The notes: a model not told the origin generated them from the sequence alone. A stretch of 10,983 bases of DNA from CAYOVG01 sp964407285 (GCA_964407285.1 CAYOVG010000247.1:1-10983), one strand, 5' to 3'. Shown: positions 1 to 7,594, numbered from the stretch's first letter. A program made the numbers and translations.

Positions 1-583
1 ACAAAGGCTGCATGACTCTGATTTTGTTCACTTTCCTGTGTGGACCTGTACTAAGTAATTCACTGAATTTCCTAACGGCGGCATCTTTTGATTTTGGCAA
101 CGGGGCTGAGCCGGCTTTCTGGAGGGCTTCCAGTCCCTGTGCGAGGTCGGTCGTAAGTGCTTGCGAGGCATGAGGACCCAAAGCGATGACAAATCGATCT
201 CGGTCCGGCTGCAGAGGACGGTTCCAACCACGGTCGCCATTACCGGCAGAACAAACGATCCACTGGCGAACGAATTGGTCGGCAGTCTTTCCCAAATCGC
301 TTGTCAGAGTATCGGACAGCGTCAGACTGGTCTTTGCCTGAAAAAAAATCCAACCCTCGTCGGTCTCGACCAATATATCATCCATGGGTGCTTCGGTCTC
401 GAAGCGTAGGGATTGGAGGCTCTTTCCTGTCAGGCGTGCGTCCAGCGGTCGCTCAGCAAGCAAATGCGTGGCAAGCCATGCACCAAGCCTGGCCTGGAAA
501 TCGACTCCGGCCGCTGTTGCGTTGCCGCCGCCGCGAGCGAGAATTTTATCATGAGAATCTGTTCTTTTTCGGCTCTTTTTCAT
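1..583 (-). CDS. N-terminal part of a putative nuclease-STAND-type defence protein (runs off left edge)
   Basis: An open minus-strand frame runs from ATG at 583-581 to the window edge without a stop: 194 codons, 3' end missing. After a basic start (MKKSRKR) comes a Gly-rich GGGNATAAGVDFQ segment (18-30), then LGAWLATHLLAE (33-44), then MDDILVETDEGWIFFQAKTSL (67-87 region), then DQFVRQW. D69 followed by Q82-x-K84 resembles the D...(E/Q)xK core of PD-(D/E)XK nucleases of the Cap4/Mrr-like type. From memory, this GGGNA-xxG-xxFQ plus DDI-QxK arrangement heads large proteins with a STAND/NACHT-like ATPase and repeats, considered anti-phage effectors. That ATPase part is inferred, since it lies outside the window. 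The ribosome-binding site is weak (GGAAACGAG upstream). Codon use is more A/T-rich than in pfkB or rsgA, consistent with transfer. The frame is almost certainly coding; family and role are less sure. Confidence 0.8.
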   Translation of the reverse strand, partial: MKKSRKRTDSHDKILARGGGNATAAGVDFQARLGAWLATHLLAERPLDARLTGKSLQSLRFETEAPMDDILVETDEGWIFFQAKTSLTLSDTLTSDLGKTADQFVRQWIVCSAGNGDRGWNRPLQPDRDRFVIALGPHASQALTTDLAQGLEALQKAGSAPLPKSKDAAVRKFSELLSTGPHRKVNKIRVMQPL

Positions 584-934
584 TTTCTCGTTTCCAAACC
601 AGAGACGGTTAACCTCCCAACCTGACGTATTAAGATCCCAGCAAATCTCAAGCGCATTTTGGCGAATATACCCACTTCGTGTCAGCAGTGCAAGCTGGCA
701 TCAAAGTCTGCCCCATAGAATATGAGCACCTATGTGAGCGATTCTCCCGCTCTTCCTTGCCCGCAGTGTTCTTCGACATACTGCTACGAACGAATATTAG
801 CCTTTGAAAAGGGGAAGCATCTCGGAATTGGATCGGCGGTTTGTGAGATCATTAACTTCCGCGCCGTCTTCCTCCTGTAGAAGATCGGCACAGAAGTGAG
901 ACGTGAATTGTTGGGACCCAAACAACAAGCGGGC
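584..934. other. Intergenic stretch without a convincing gene
   Basis: This 351-nt stretch separates two minus-strand genes. It is visibly more A/T-rich than the genes to its right. It holds the promoter candidate at 665-693 and a GGTTAACC palindrome at 607-614 in the leader of the left-edge gene. A 52-codon plus-strand frame (722-880) contains a CPQC pair but has no ribosome-binding site, so it is not called as a gene. Confidence 0.5.
665..693 (-). promoter_or_regulatory. Putative sigma70-type promoter for the left-edge gene
   Basis: On the minus strand TTGCAC (693-688) is followed after exactly 17 nt by TATATT (670-665). The -10 box matches TATAAT at five of six positions; the -35 box keeps only the TTG. 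Transcription would start near 658 and leave a leader of about 75 nt before the ATG at 583. The fit is by eye and no activator site is apparent. Confidence 0.4.
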
Positions 935-1582
935 CTATTCCTTTCTCTTTCTCCCGGTTATGAGAAAGACGCTGAACGAGCGCATCCCTTCGTCGGCAAC
1001 GGGCTTGACCACTTCCGCCGCGGTCCGGTCCCGGATATCGTCGAAACCGGCTTCCGCCAAAGCGCGGCGCAACGCAGCCCGTTCGAACCCGAGGTGGAAC
1101 ACGGAATCGTTCTCGCCGTGGAACCGGCCGTCTTCCGGGTCCAGATCGGCGATACACAAATATCCCCCCGGAGCCGTGATCTTGTGGAATTGGTCGAGGA
1201 GCGGCCTTATCTCCCTTACGTGGTGGAGGGTCATGGAGCAAACGACCAGGTCGTAGCTTCCCTCCAGGACATCGCCTTTCTCCAGGTCCAGGTACCGGAT
1301 TGTAATGTTGTTCAGCGATCCGTTTTCGATCTTCTCCTCGAGAATGCCGAGCATTCCCCTGGAGCTGTCCACTCCCGTCACGGAACGGACGAACGGCCGT
1401 AAACGTAACGTCAAGAGCCCCGTACCGCAACCGAAATCCAAAACATCCATATCGGGGGCGAGTATCTCTTCAGCCGATATGGCGTTCGCGAGATCTTCCG
1501 CCAGCCCGACCCGTACGGGATTGTCGTCCCAGGAAGCTGCTTCCTTATCGAAACTCCACTTTTCACCACCCACTTCGATCAT
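935..1582 (-). CDS. Class I SAM-dependent methyltransferase
   Basis: This 215-residue protein has the Rossmann-type methyltransferase order. Motif I is VLDFGCGTG (47-55, the SAM-binding glycine loop), the acidic end of strand 2 is in VTGVDSS (D72, ribose contact), motif II is around YDLVVCSMTLHHV (110-122), and motif III is PGGYLCIADLDPEDG (138-152). These fit the Methyltransf_11/25 (UbiE-like) group and a small-molecule or lipid substrate, but nothing in the sequence fixes the substrate. The protein is cytosolic with no membrane segment. GAGGAGG directly abuts the ATG at 1582, which is too close for normal initiation. The GTG at codon 4 (1573-1571) sits 9 nt after that site and may be the true start. 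It stands alone between non-coding stretches. Family is sure; role is unknown. Confidence 0.93.
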   Translation of the reverse strand: MIEVGGEKWSFDKEAASWDDNPVRVGLAEDLANAISAEEILAPDMDVLDFGCGTGLLTLRLRPFVRSVTGVDSSRGMLGILEEKIENGSLNNITIRYLDLEKGDVLEGSYDLVVCSMTLHHVREIRPLLDQFHKITAPGGYLCIADLDPEDGRFHGENDSVFHLGFERAALRRALAEAGFDDIRDRTAAEVVKPVADEGMRSFSVFLITGRKRKE

Positions 1583-1593
1583 CCTCCTCAGTA

Positions 1594-1635
1594 ATATCGA
1601 TATATGCCAAGCGAAGAATTAAGGGAAATATCGAT
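1594..1635. promoter_or_regulatory. Paired ATATCGAT sites upstream of the methyltransferase
   Basis: ATATCGAT occurs at 1594-1601, inside the perfect palindrome ATATCGATAT (1594-1603), and again at 1628-1635. The copies start 34 bp apart, about three helical turns, just upstream of the methyltransferase start. The spacing would suit a dimeric regulator bound at two sites. No regulator gene is nearby; calling it an operator is inference. Confidence 0.25.
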
Positions 1636-1655
1636 CGAGCCGCGCCCCATTGGGC

Positions 1656-1688
1656 TTCGACAGCCCGGTCGCGGCCGGCACCCGTAAC
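1656..1688 (+). repeat. 33-bp direct repeat, copy 1
   Basis: This copy matches 1921-1953 at 31 of 33 positions by hand comparison; the differences are A/C at position 7 and A/G at position 25. The core is CCCGGTCGCGGCCGGC, ending in CCCGTAAC. It lies in the non-coding spacer between the methyltransferase and pfkB. Confidence 0.75.
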
Positions 1689-1920
1689 CGCGCAAAGCGT
1701 AAGACTACAAAGGCCGGTTGCATGCATGCATACAATCATCAACGCCTATGTGCGTTGAACTTTCGGCAGGAATTCTACTCCAGCCGCGGCGCCGATGGAA
1801 AGCACGAATTCAACTGGAAGTCATCATCCCGCTTACAGCCATTTCGAAGACCTTAGGCCGTTGCGACGGCGCGGTCGGGAGAGCACGCCGCAACGAGCGA
1901 CATGCCGCAACCTGCCGCAG

Positions 1921-1953
1921 TTCGACCGCCCGGTCGCGGCCGGCGCCCGTAAC
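1921..1953 (+). repeat. 33-bp direct repeat, copy 2
   Basis: Second copy of the repeat at 1656-1688, same orientation, 265 bp downstream. The first half of a third, eroded copy may begin near 1862 (CGACGGCGCGGTCGG). The GTAAC end resembles the YAACYCG heptamer family that begins about 30 bp further on, so the two repeat types may be related. Confidence 0.75.
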
Positions 1954-1985
1954 ACCCAACATACATATATCTATATCGAGACCCT

Positions 1986-2045
1986 AAACTCGAAACCCGT
2001 GACCATAACCCATAACTCGTGACTCGTAACCCGAAAGCCCAAACC
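1986..2045 (+). repeat. Heptanucleotide array 1 (consensus YAACYCG)
   Basis: About eight consecutive degenerate units read AAACTCG, AAACCCG, TGACCA (one base short), TAACCCA, TAACTCG, TGACTCG, TAACCCG and AAAGCCC, ending in AAACC. The seven-base period is kept except for the one short unit. Confidence 0.75.
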
Positions 2046-2132
2046 TTATATTTTAATCAGCTCCCATGGTACTGCCGTTCGCCATTCCCGTGGGCCCCCT
2101 TGAATAATAGGAGAATGCCTGTAGCCTGCGAG

Positions 2133-2158
2133 GAACCGAACTCGCAACCCATAACCTT
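2133..2158 (+). repeat. Heptanucleotide array 2 (short cluster)
   Basis: Units GAACCGA, GAACTCG (overlapping the first by two bases), CAACCCA and TAACCTT belong to the same degenerate heptamer family as the arrays on both sides. The cluster lies 87 bp after array 1 and about 25 bp before array 3. Confidence 0.5.
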
Positions 2159-2183
2159 TTCATGACAATGGTTTGAGAGGTCA

Positions 2184-2250
2184 AGACCCGCAACTCGTAA
2201 CTCGCAACCCGCAACTCGTAACCCGCAACCCGAACGCAATCCGCAACCGA
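2184..2250 (+). repeat. Heptanucleotide array 3, abutting pfkB
   Basis: In-phase units AGACCCG, CAACTCG, TAACTCG, CAACCCG, CAACTCG, TAACCCG and CAACCCG are followed, after AACG, by CAATCCG and CAACCGA. The last base overlaps the pfkB GAGG ribosome-binding site (2249-2252). Because 3 x 7 = 21 nt, the array keeps pfkB's frame open upstream and encodes a false seven-residue repeat (PQLVTRN), which can mislead start prediction. Confidence 0.85.
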
Positions 2251-2259
2251 GGTCTACGC

Positions 2260-3198
2260 ATGAAAACGATCGCTACCCTGACGATGAGTCCCACCATTGA
2301 CGTGAATACTTCCATCGATCACGTCATCGCAGAAGAAAAGCTGCGATGCAGCCAACCCACCCACGAACCCGGAGGCGGAGGCATAAATGTCTCCAGGGCG
2401 ATCAAGAAGCTTGGAGGAGACTCCATGGCCCTCTACACCGGCGGAGGGCCGACAGGGCAGATGCTCGAAGCGCTGCTCGACCGGGAAGGCTTGAGCCATC
2501 GATCGGTTCCGATCAAGGATTGGGTGCGTCAGAACATCATAGTGTTCGAACGATCGACGAAAAGGCAGTTCCGTTTCGGCATGCCCGGTCCCACCATCGA
2601 AGAATTGGAATGGAAGAGCTGCCTGGAGGAACTGGCCACGCTAGATCCAAAACCGTATTACATAGTGGCGAGCGGGAGCCTCCCGGCCGGCATGCCGCGG
2701 GACTTCTACGCCACGCTTGCGCAACTGGCGAAAGACCTGGGCAGCCGCCTCATCGTGGACACATCTGGAGAGGCGCTTCACATGGCCGTCCGGGAGGGCG
2801 TTTACCTGATCAAGCCGAATCTTCGGGAAATCGCGGAGATCGCGGGCAGGAAGTTCGAGGAGCACTTGCAGCAGGAAACCCTGGCAACGGAAATTGTAAA
2901 GAGCGGACAGAGCGAAGTCGTGGTCGTTTCGCTCGGGGCCGCCGGAGCGCTGCTGGTGACTTCGGACGGGATCGAACGCATACAGGCGCCCACCGTTCCC
3001 ATCAGGAGCAAGGTCGGGGCCGGAGACAGCATGGTCGCCGGAATCGTGCTCAGCCTGGCGCGAGGATTGCCGGTGCGCAACGCCGTCCTTTTCGGCGTGG
3101 CGGCCGGTTCCGCCGCCGTCATGACGCCCGGCACGGAACTGTGTCGAAGGGAAGACACGGAAAAACTCTATAAATGGATGCTGTCGTGCAAGTCATGA
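2260..3198 (+). CDS. pfkB: 6-phosphofructokinase, PfkB (Pfk-2) type
   Basis: A 312-residue sugar kinase of the PfkB/ribokinase family, predicted to phosphorylate fructose 6-phosphate with ATP in glycolysis. The sequence follows E. coli Pfk-2 closely along its length, as recalled. Visible are EKLRC (26-30), PGGGGINVS (37-45, substrate site), WVRQN (88-92), a GSLPAGM segment, VDTSGEAL, and VGAGDSM with catalytic-base Asp256. D14, K27, G40, N43, R90 and D256 fall at the same numbers as in E. coli Pfk-2. ATG 2260 is preceded by GAGG (2249-2252) with 7-nt spacing and gives the family's usual N-terminus. The longer frame from 2173 only translates the heptamer array and is rejected. A 12-bp palindrome CATGATATCATG (3194-3205) overlaps the stop codon. 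Confidence 0.95.
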   Translation: MKTIATLTMSPTIDVNTSIDHVIAEEKLRCSQPTHEPGGGGINVSRAIKKLGGDSMALYTGGGPTGQMLEALLDREGLSHRSVPIKDWVRQNIIVFERSTKRQFRFGMPGPTIEELEWKSCLEELATLDPKPYYIVASGSLPAGMPRDFYATLAQLAKDLGSRLIVDTSGEALHMAVREGVYLIKPNLREIAEIAGRKFEEHLQQETLATEIVKSGQSEVVVVSLGAAGALLVTSDGIERIQAPTVPIRSKVGAGDSMVAGIVLSLARGLPVRNAVLFGVAAGSAAVMTPGTELCRREDTEKLYKWMLSCKS

Positions 3199-3430
3199 TA
3201 TCATGATTGATGTCCAGTCCGCCCGTCCTGTCGTCGAGCAAGGAGAGCGGAGAAATATTGAATGGAATACGCGATGGCGGTCCCTTCCGGTCTGGATTTT
3301 CCGGAAGCGCCATGTTATGGACAAATCACCGATTACAATGCTTGAGTTGTGTCTTCGGAAGGGATTACTCCTTGCTGTTCGCCGGTAATCCTGTTGGAGA
3401 TGCTGTCCGTTGAACCCGGGGTAAGATATT
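3199..3430. other. pfkB-histidine kinase intergenic region
   Basis: This 232-nt gap holds one clear dyad, CTTCCGG (3284-3290) and CCGGAAG (3301-3307) with a 10-nt loop. No T-run follows, so it is not called a terminator. No convincing promoter for the kinase gene was found. The size of the gap suggests the kinase has its own transcription start. Confidence 0.4.
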
Positions 3431-5701
3431 TTGACGACGACAAATCCGGATTCCCCACATTCCAGGACACGAGGCATACAGCACAGATTGATCCTGCTGA
3501 TACTCTCCGTCCTCGTTCCCATCCTTCTGATCGATGCTTTCATATACCATGCGCGATTCAGAAGCCTGCGCGAGCAGGAGCTTCAGGCCAACCTGGAAGT
3601 CGCTCGCGCCGTGGCGAAAGCGTTCGAGGCGTTCGTCCAGGATGTCATACACCAGGAACTTGCAATAGGTCTTGCCATTACTTCGCGGCATCCACTCGGG
3701 GTCGAGGACATCACCCGGCTTCTTTCCAGCCATGGCGACTACGCGGCCATCAGGGATTTCTCCTGGGTGAACCCGGAGGGCATTTTTGTCTATTCGAGTA
3801 ATCCCGCCATGGTCGGAGCAGACAACAACGACCGGTCCTATTTTCGAGATATAGCCGAAGGCCGTGACTGGACTGTCGGGGAGCTTATCCTCGCGCGCAC
3901 CACGGGACAGCCGGTCTTTGGAATTTCCCGCGGTATCCGCGACGATAAGGGCGACCTGCTCGGAGTCGTCGTCGCAACGGTGATTCCCGAACAGCTCGAT
4001 TCCGTACTGTCGGTCGAAAGAGGCCGGGGGGGAGGACTCGCCCTCGTCGATGAAAACGGCATGCTGGTCTATCGCTACCCCTCGATCCGGACCACGTGGG
4101 AGGAACGCAACTGGCTCGAGCAGTATCCCCAGTTCAAGGAGGTGCTCGGAGGAAAGGAAATTGCCGCCACCATTTACGCTCCTTACGAGAAAAAGAACAG
4201 GATGGTCGGCTTCACGCCGATCCCCTCGATCGGCTGGGCTGTAACCGCCGGGCGAACCGAAGAGGTCGCTCTGGAGGCGGCCGTTTCTTCCCTGCTCTAC
4301 AACGCAATCCTGTTCTTCGCCGTCGCCATGGCGGCCTTCGCCTGCGCGCTGGTGTTCTCCCGCCGCATTTCCGCATCTGTTCGAGATTTGCGGGACCACG
4401 CCCTGGCGGTCGGACGCGGGGAAGCACGGGAGCCCATCCCCGCCATGCGTTCCGGACCGGCCGAAATAGCGGAACTGGCGGAGGCTTTCAACACGATGGC
4501 GGAAAAGGTGTTCTGCCGGGAAGGGGCTCTGCGGGAAAACGAGCAACTCCTGCGAAGAGTCGTGGATTCCATGCCCATCGGAATCTGGATAACCGACAAG
4601 TATGGAAATATTTATATGGGGAACCCCGCAGGCCAACAGATCTGGGCGGGCAAGAGATACGTCGGGATCGAGCGGTTCAGGGAGTACAAGGCATGGTGGC
4701 TGGATACGGGCAAACGGGTCGAACCCGACGACTGGGCGATTGCACGGGCAATACGGCACGGTCAGACCTCCCTGAACGAGGAACTCGAAATCGAGTGCTT
4801 CGACGGCACCCGAAGGATCATACTCAACTCGGCGCTCCCCGTCCTGGATGAGAAGAAAAACCCCATCGGCGCCATCGCCATAAACCAGGACATCACGGCG
4901 CGGAAAAGGATGGAGGAGGATCTGCGGCGGTCGAGGAACGAACTGGAACAACGCGTCCAGGAGCGGACGGCTGAATTGAAGGGATACATGGCGAAGCTCG
5001 AACAGAGCAACCAGGCCCTTCAGGACTTTGCCTCCATCGCCTCGCACGACCTGCAGGAACCCCTGAGGAAAGTCAGCTCGTTCGGACGCCGGCTCAAACA
5101 GAAATATGCCGACCCTCTCGGACCGGAAGGAAACGACTACATCGATCGAATGCTCTCCGCGACAGCCCGGATGAATTCTCTCCTCAAAGCCCTGCTCGAG
5201 TACGCCCGCCTGACGTCCAGGGCCGAACCCTTCCGGGAGGTGGACCTTTCGGAAATAGTCCGGGAAGTCCTCCTGGACCTGGAGGTGAGAATCGAAACCA
5301 CCCGAGGCAGAGTAGACGTCGAAGCGCTCCCCGTCGTTGAGGCGGACCCCACGCAGATGCGGCAACTCTTTCAGAATCTCATCGGAAACGCGCTGAAATT
5401 CCACAAGGAAAGTGAAAGCCCGCTCATCAACGTGCGATGCGCCGAAAATGGAGACGGACAATACAGGATCGTTGTCGAAGACAATGGCATCGGCTTCGAA
5501 GAACAGTACATCGAGAGGGTCTTTGCCCCTTTCCACAGGCTCCACGGCCGGAGCAGCCCGTACGAAGGGACCGGCATGGGCCTCGCTATCTGCAAGAAGA
5601 TCGTCGAGCGTCACGGCGGGAGCATCACCGCCGAGAGCGAACCCGGAAAGGGCTCGACCTTCATTGTCCGGCTGCCCTACAAGAAGCCCCAAACCGTCTG
5701 A
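3431..5701 (+). CDS. Membrane-bound sensor histidine kinase (dCache-HAMP-PAS-HisKA-HATPase)
   Basis: A 756-residue hybrid-free sensor kinase. TM1 is about 19-38, followed by a periplasmic dCache-like ligand domain (about 40-280; YFRDIAEGRDWTVGE, GQPVFGISRGI), TM2 (about 287-309), HAMP (310-362), PAS (about 370-490) and a coiled coil (490-530). HisKA has ASHDLQEPLRKV with phospho-acceptor His539. The HATPase domain has the N-box around N649/N653, G1 DNGIG (684-688), the F-box VFAPFHRL and G2 GTGMG (713-717). It should autophosphorylate in response to an extracellular small molecule and PAS input, but no receiver domain or response-regulator gene lies in the window. The start is TTG: an in-frame TAA at 3422-3424 rules out any earlier codon, and the next TTG falls inside TM1. 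The ribosome-binding site is weak (GGGGTAAG). Confidence 0.93.
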   Translation: MTTTNPDSPHSRTRGIQHRLILLILSVLVPILLIDAFIYHARFRSLREQELQANLEVARAVAKAFEAFVQDVIHQELAIGLAITSRHPLGVEDITRLLSSHGDYAAIRDFSWVNPEGIFVYSSNPAMVGADNNDRSYFRDIAEGRDWTVGELILARTTGQPVFGISRGIRDDKGDLLGVVVATVIPEQLDSVLSVERGRGGGLALVDENGMLVYRYPSIRTTWEERNWLEQYPQFKEVLGGKEIAATIYAPYEKKNRMVGFTPIPSIGWAVTAGRTEEVALEAAVSSLLYNAILFFAVAMAAFACALVFSRRISASVRDLRDHALAVGRGEAREPIPAMRSGPAEIAELAEAFNTMAEKVFCREGALRENEQLLRRVVDSMPIGIWITDKYGNIYMGNPAGQQIWAGKRYVGIERFREYKAWWLDTGKRVEPDDWAIARAIRHGQTSLNEELEIECFDGTRRIILNSALPVLDEKKNPIGAIAINQDITARKRMEEDLRRSRNELEQRVQERTAELKGYMAKLEQSNQALQDFASIASHDLQEPLRKVSSFGRRLKQKYADPLGPEGNDYIDRMLSATARMNSLLKALLEYARLTSRAEPFREVDLSEIVREVLLDLEVRIETTRGRVDVEALPVVEADPTQMRQLFQNLIGNALKFHKESESPLINVRCAENGDGQYRIVVEDNGIGFEEQYIERVFAPFHRLHGRSSPYEGTGMGLAICKKIVERHGGSITAESEPGKGSTFIVRLPYKKPQTV

Positions 5702-5720
5702 ACGGAGTTCCTTTTCCACT

Positions 5721-5760
5721 TCCATCCGTGTTTGCTCGTCCGTGTTCGTCCGCATCCGAT
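5721..5760 (+). repeat. Short TCCGTGTT-type repeat, upstream of the AAA-ATPase gene
   Basis: Degenerate units built on TCCGTGTT follow one another: CCATCCGTGTTTGC, TCGTCCGTGTTCG, then TCCGCATCCG. A related block in opposite orientation lies at 7661-7684, on the other side of the ATPase gene. Similar (T/C)CCGTGTTC repeats occur between genes in many environmental bacteria; that is a recollection, not a search result. Confidence 0.5.
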
Positions 5761-5872
5761 TGCGTGGCGTGGTCCGGCAGGCCAATCCAACCGGGAAGAT
5801 GGATGTTGTGCCGTGAGCGTGATGCAGTGTTGCGCGACGTTCGAAAGATACTATCGAGGAGGAGTTGAGGCC

Positions 5873-7594
5873 ATGAAGCGGCGCATTCTCTATGGAGTGG
5901 CGAACTATGAGGAGATAGTGGCCGATAACGGCTACTTCGTGGACAAGACCCACTACATCCCCCGACTCGAGGCCGTCGGCAATCCCGTCTTCCTCCGTCC
6001 CAGGGGTTTCGGCAAATCTCTCTGGTGCCGCATCCTGGAGTGTTACTACAGCACAAGATTGAAGGACAGATTCGACGAGTTGTTCGGACATACGTGGATC
6101 GGGCGAAATCCCACTCCTCTGAGGAACTCTTTCCTGGTTTTGCATCTGGACTTTTCCGTTGTGGAGGTCGGGAGAGACCTGCAAGCCATCGAGAAGAGTT
6201 TCAGTCGCGCCTGTAATCGGAAAATGGTGAGTCTAATGAGGACGCTGAAGGATGTGCTTGGAGAGATTCCGGCCATTCAACCCGATCAGGCGGCTTCGGA
6301 TACTCTGGGCCTTCTTTTCCAGCAGATTCAGGACTACGATCTTCCGCCGCTTTACGTGATCATCGACGAGTACGACAACTTCGCCAATCAGCTCATCACC
6401 TCCCGCCAGGACCGGATCTACCGGGAGTTGACCGCCGACGACAGCTTCCTGAAGACATTTTTCAAGGCACTGAAGGAAGGCCGCAAGACCGGAGCCATCG
6501 CGAACGTGTTTGTAACCGGCGTGTTGCCGATCACCATGGACGAGCTTGCATCGGGGTTCAACATTGCCCGCTACATTACTCTCCTGGACCGTTTCGAAGG
6601 CATGCTGGGATTCACGCAGACCGAAGTGGACCGGCTGCTCGACCAAATCTATGAAGACTACGGCTTCGCCCCCTCGACACGCCCCATGGTGGATTCCATT
6701 CTGCGCAACCACTACAACGGCTACCACTTCACCAACCCCCAAGGGGAAGCTCTCTACAATTCGACGCTTCTCATGTACTTCCTGGTCGAATTTTGCGAAA
6801 GCGGGGGACGAATCCCCGAATTTCTGACCGATCTGAATCTACGCACGGACCTGTCCTGGGTGCGGCGCATCACCGCGGCCCACGAGGGCAGTACCGAGGA
6901 GTTCGTGAACCACTTCATGATCCACAATTCCATTCGCTACAGCCGAGACATGCTTAGCAGCAAGTTCGACATGCGGCAGTTCTTCGATAAGAGCTTCTTC
7001 CCCATCTCCTTTTTCTATCTCGGGCTGCTCACTTTGCACGACGGCTTCAGCCTGAGGCTGCCCAATCTCAACATGCGGAAGATCTTCACCGAGTACTTCA
7101 ACGAGTTGCACCACATCGACGTGTCCACCCGCTATGCGGACATGATGCGGGCTTTCCTCGACAAGCCGGACATCGGGGCGCTTTTTGCCGGCTACTGGAG
7201 GGAGTACGTCTCGCAACTGCCCGAATCCGTCTTCCGGCAGATGAACGAGAACTTCTACCGCACGACTTTCTTCGAACTGTGCAGCAGCTTTCTCTCCCGG
7301 TGGTTCGGCTTCACCGTGGAGAGGTCTTACCCCCGGGGAAGAAGCGATCTCGAATTCATCGGCAAGTACCACGAGAAGTTTGCCGGCATGCGCTGGGTGA
7401 TCGAGTTCAAGTACTTCTCCAACGCCGAGTTTCAGAAGATGAACATGGACGATTTCGCTCCGCGCCCGGAGGACACGGAACAACTTGCGGGATACGTGGA
7501 GGGGTTGGTCCGGGAGTATCCGGAGACGAAGATCTTCCGGTACGTCATCTACTGCTTCGGAAACCAGGGGTTTCGCGTCTTCGAGATCGAATGA
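5873..7594 (+). CDS. AAA-ATPase-like protein with C-terminal PD-(D/E)XK nuclease-like domain
   Basis: A 573-residue protein of the AAA-ATPase_like (PF09820) plus PDDEXK_9 (PF08011, formerly DUF1703) architecture. The N-terminal YFVDKTHYI leads into the family's altered P-loop RPRGFGKS (42-49, K48). Walker B is LYVIIDEYDNF (160-170, D165/E166). The middle region (VTGVLPITMDELASGFNI, YNGYHF) is typical. At the C-terminus GRSDLEF (D492) and WVIEFKYF (E511-x-K513) form a nuclease-like core. The family is often multicopy in anaerobes and its function is unknown; ties to DNA or phage are only suspected. ATG 5873 is preceded by GAGGAGGAG (5856-5864) with 8-nt spacing and gives the family start; the frame also opens at 5732, but those 47 codons look non-coding. 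The stop codon lies in the loop of a 7-bp inverted repeat (7585-7604). Confidence 0.92.
   Translation: MKRRILYGVANYEEIVADNGYFVDKTHYIPRLEAVGNPVFLRPRGFGKSLWCRILECYYSTRLKDRFDELFGHTWIGRNPTPLRNSFLVLHLDFSVVEVGRDLQAIEKSFSRACNRKMVSLMRTLKDVLGEIPAIQPDQAASDTLGLLFQQIQDYDLPPLYVIIDEYDNFANQLITSRQDRIYRELTADDSFLKTFFKALKEGRKTGAIANVFVTGVLPITMDELASGFNIARYITLLDRFEGMLGFTQTEVDRLLDQIYEDYGFAPSTRPMVDSILRNHYNGYHFTNPQGEALYNSTLLMYFLVEFCESGGRIPEFLTDLNLRTDLSWVRRITAAHEGSTEEFVNHFMIHNSIRYSRDMLSSKFDMRQFFDKSFFPISFFYLGLLTLHDGFSLRLPNLNMRKIFTEYFNELHHIDVSTRYADMMRAFLDKPDIGALFAGYWREYVSQLPESVFRQMNENFYRTTFFELCSSFLSRWFGFTVERSYPRGRSDLEFIGKYHEKFAGMRWVIEFKYFSNAEFQKMNMDDFAPRPEDTEQLAGYVEGLVREYPETKIFRYVIYCFGNQGFRVFEIE

Larger units (their letters stand above)
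1623..2259. other. Repeat-rich non-coding spacer
   Basis: This 637-nt spacer has no frame with homology, ribosome-binding site and coding character together. It contains the two 33-bp direct repeats, a 12-nt palindrome TGCATGCATGCA (1719-1730), and three clusters of degenerate heptamers that reach the pfkB ribosome-binding site. No transposase, inverted terminal repeat or tRNA was seen. Confidence 0.7.

Noticed and set aside
722..880. 52-codon plus-strand frame with a CPQC motif
   Set aside because: There is no ribosome-binding site and no second zinc-ligand pair, and it runs against the promoter for the left-edge gene. A decayed zinc-ribbon fragment cannot be excluded.
1986..2250. CRISPR array
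   Set aside because: Units are seven bases long, tandem and without spacers, and no cas gene is present.
2173..2259. 29-codon N-terminal extension of pfkB
   Set aside because: It translates the heptamer array into a PQLVTRN repeat. The ATG at 2260 has a well-spaced GAGG and gives the N-terminus expected for Pfk-2.
5732..5872. 47-codon extension of the AAA-ATPase protein
   Set aside because: It covers the TCCGTGTT repeat and has no family similarity. The strong GAGGAGGAG site at 5856-5864 points to ATG 5873.
3365..6184. 939-codon open frame on the minus strand
   Set aside because: It lies antisense to the clear histidine kinase and the start of the AAA-ATPase gene. Its translation has no family resemblance; GC-rich codon bias opens the opposite frame.
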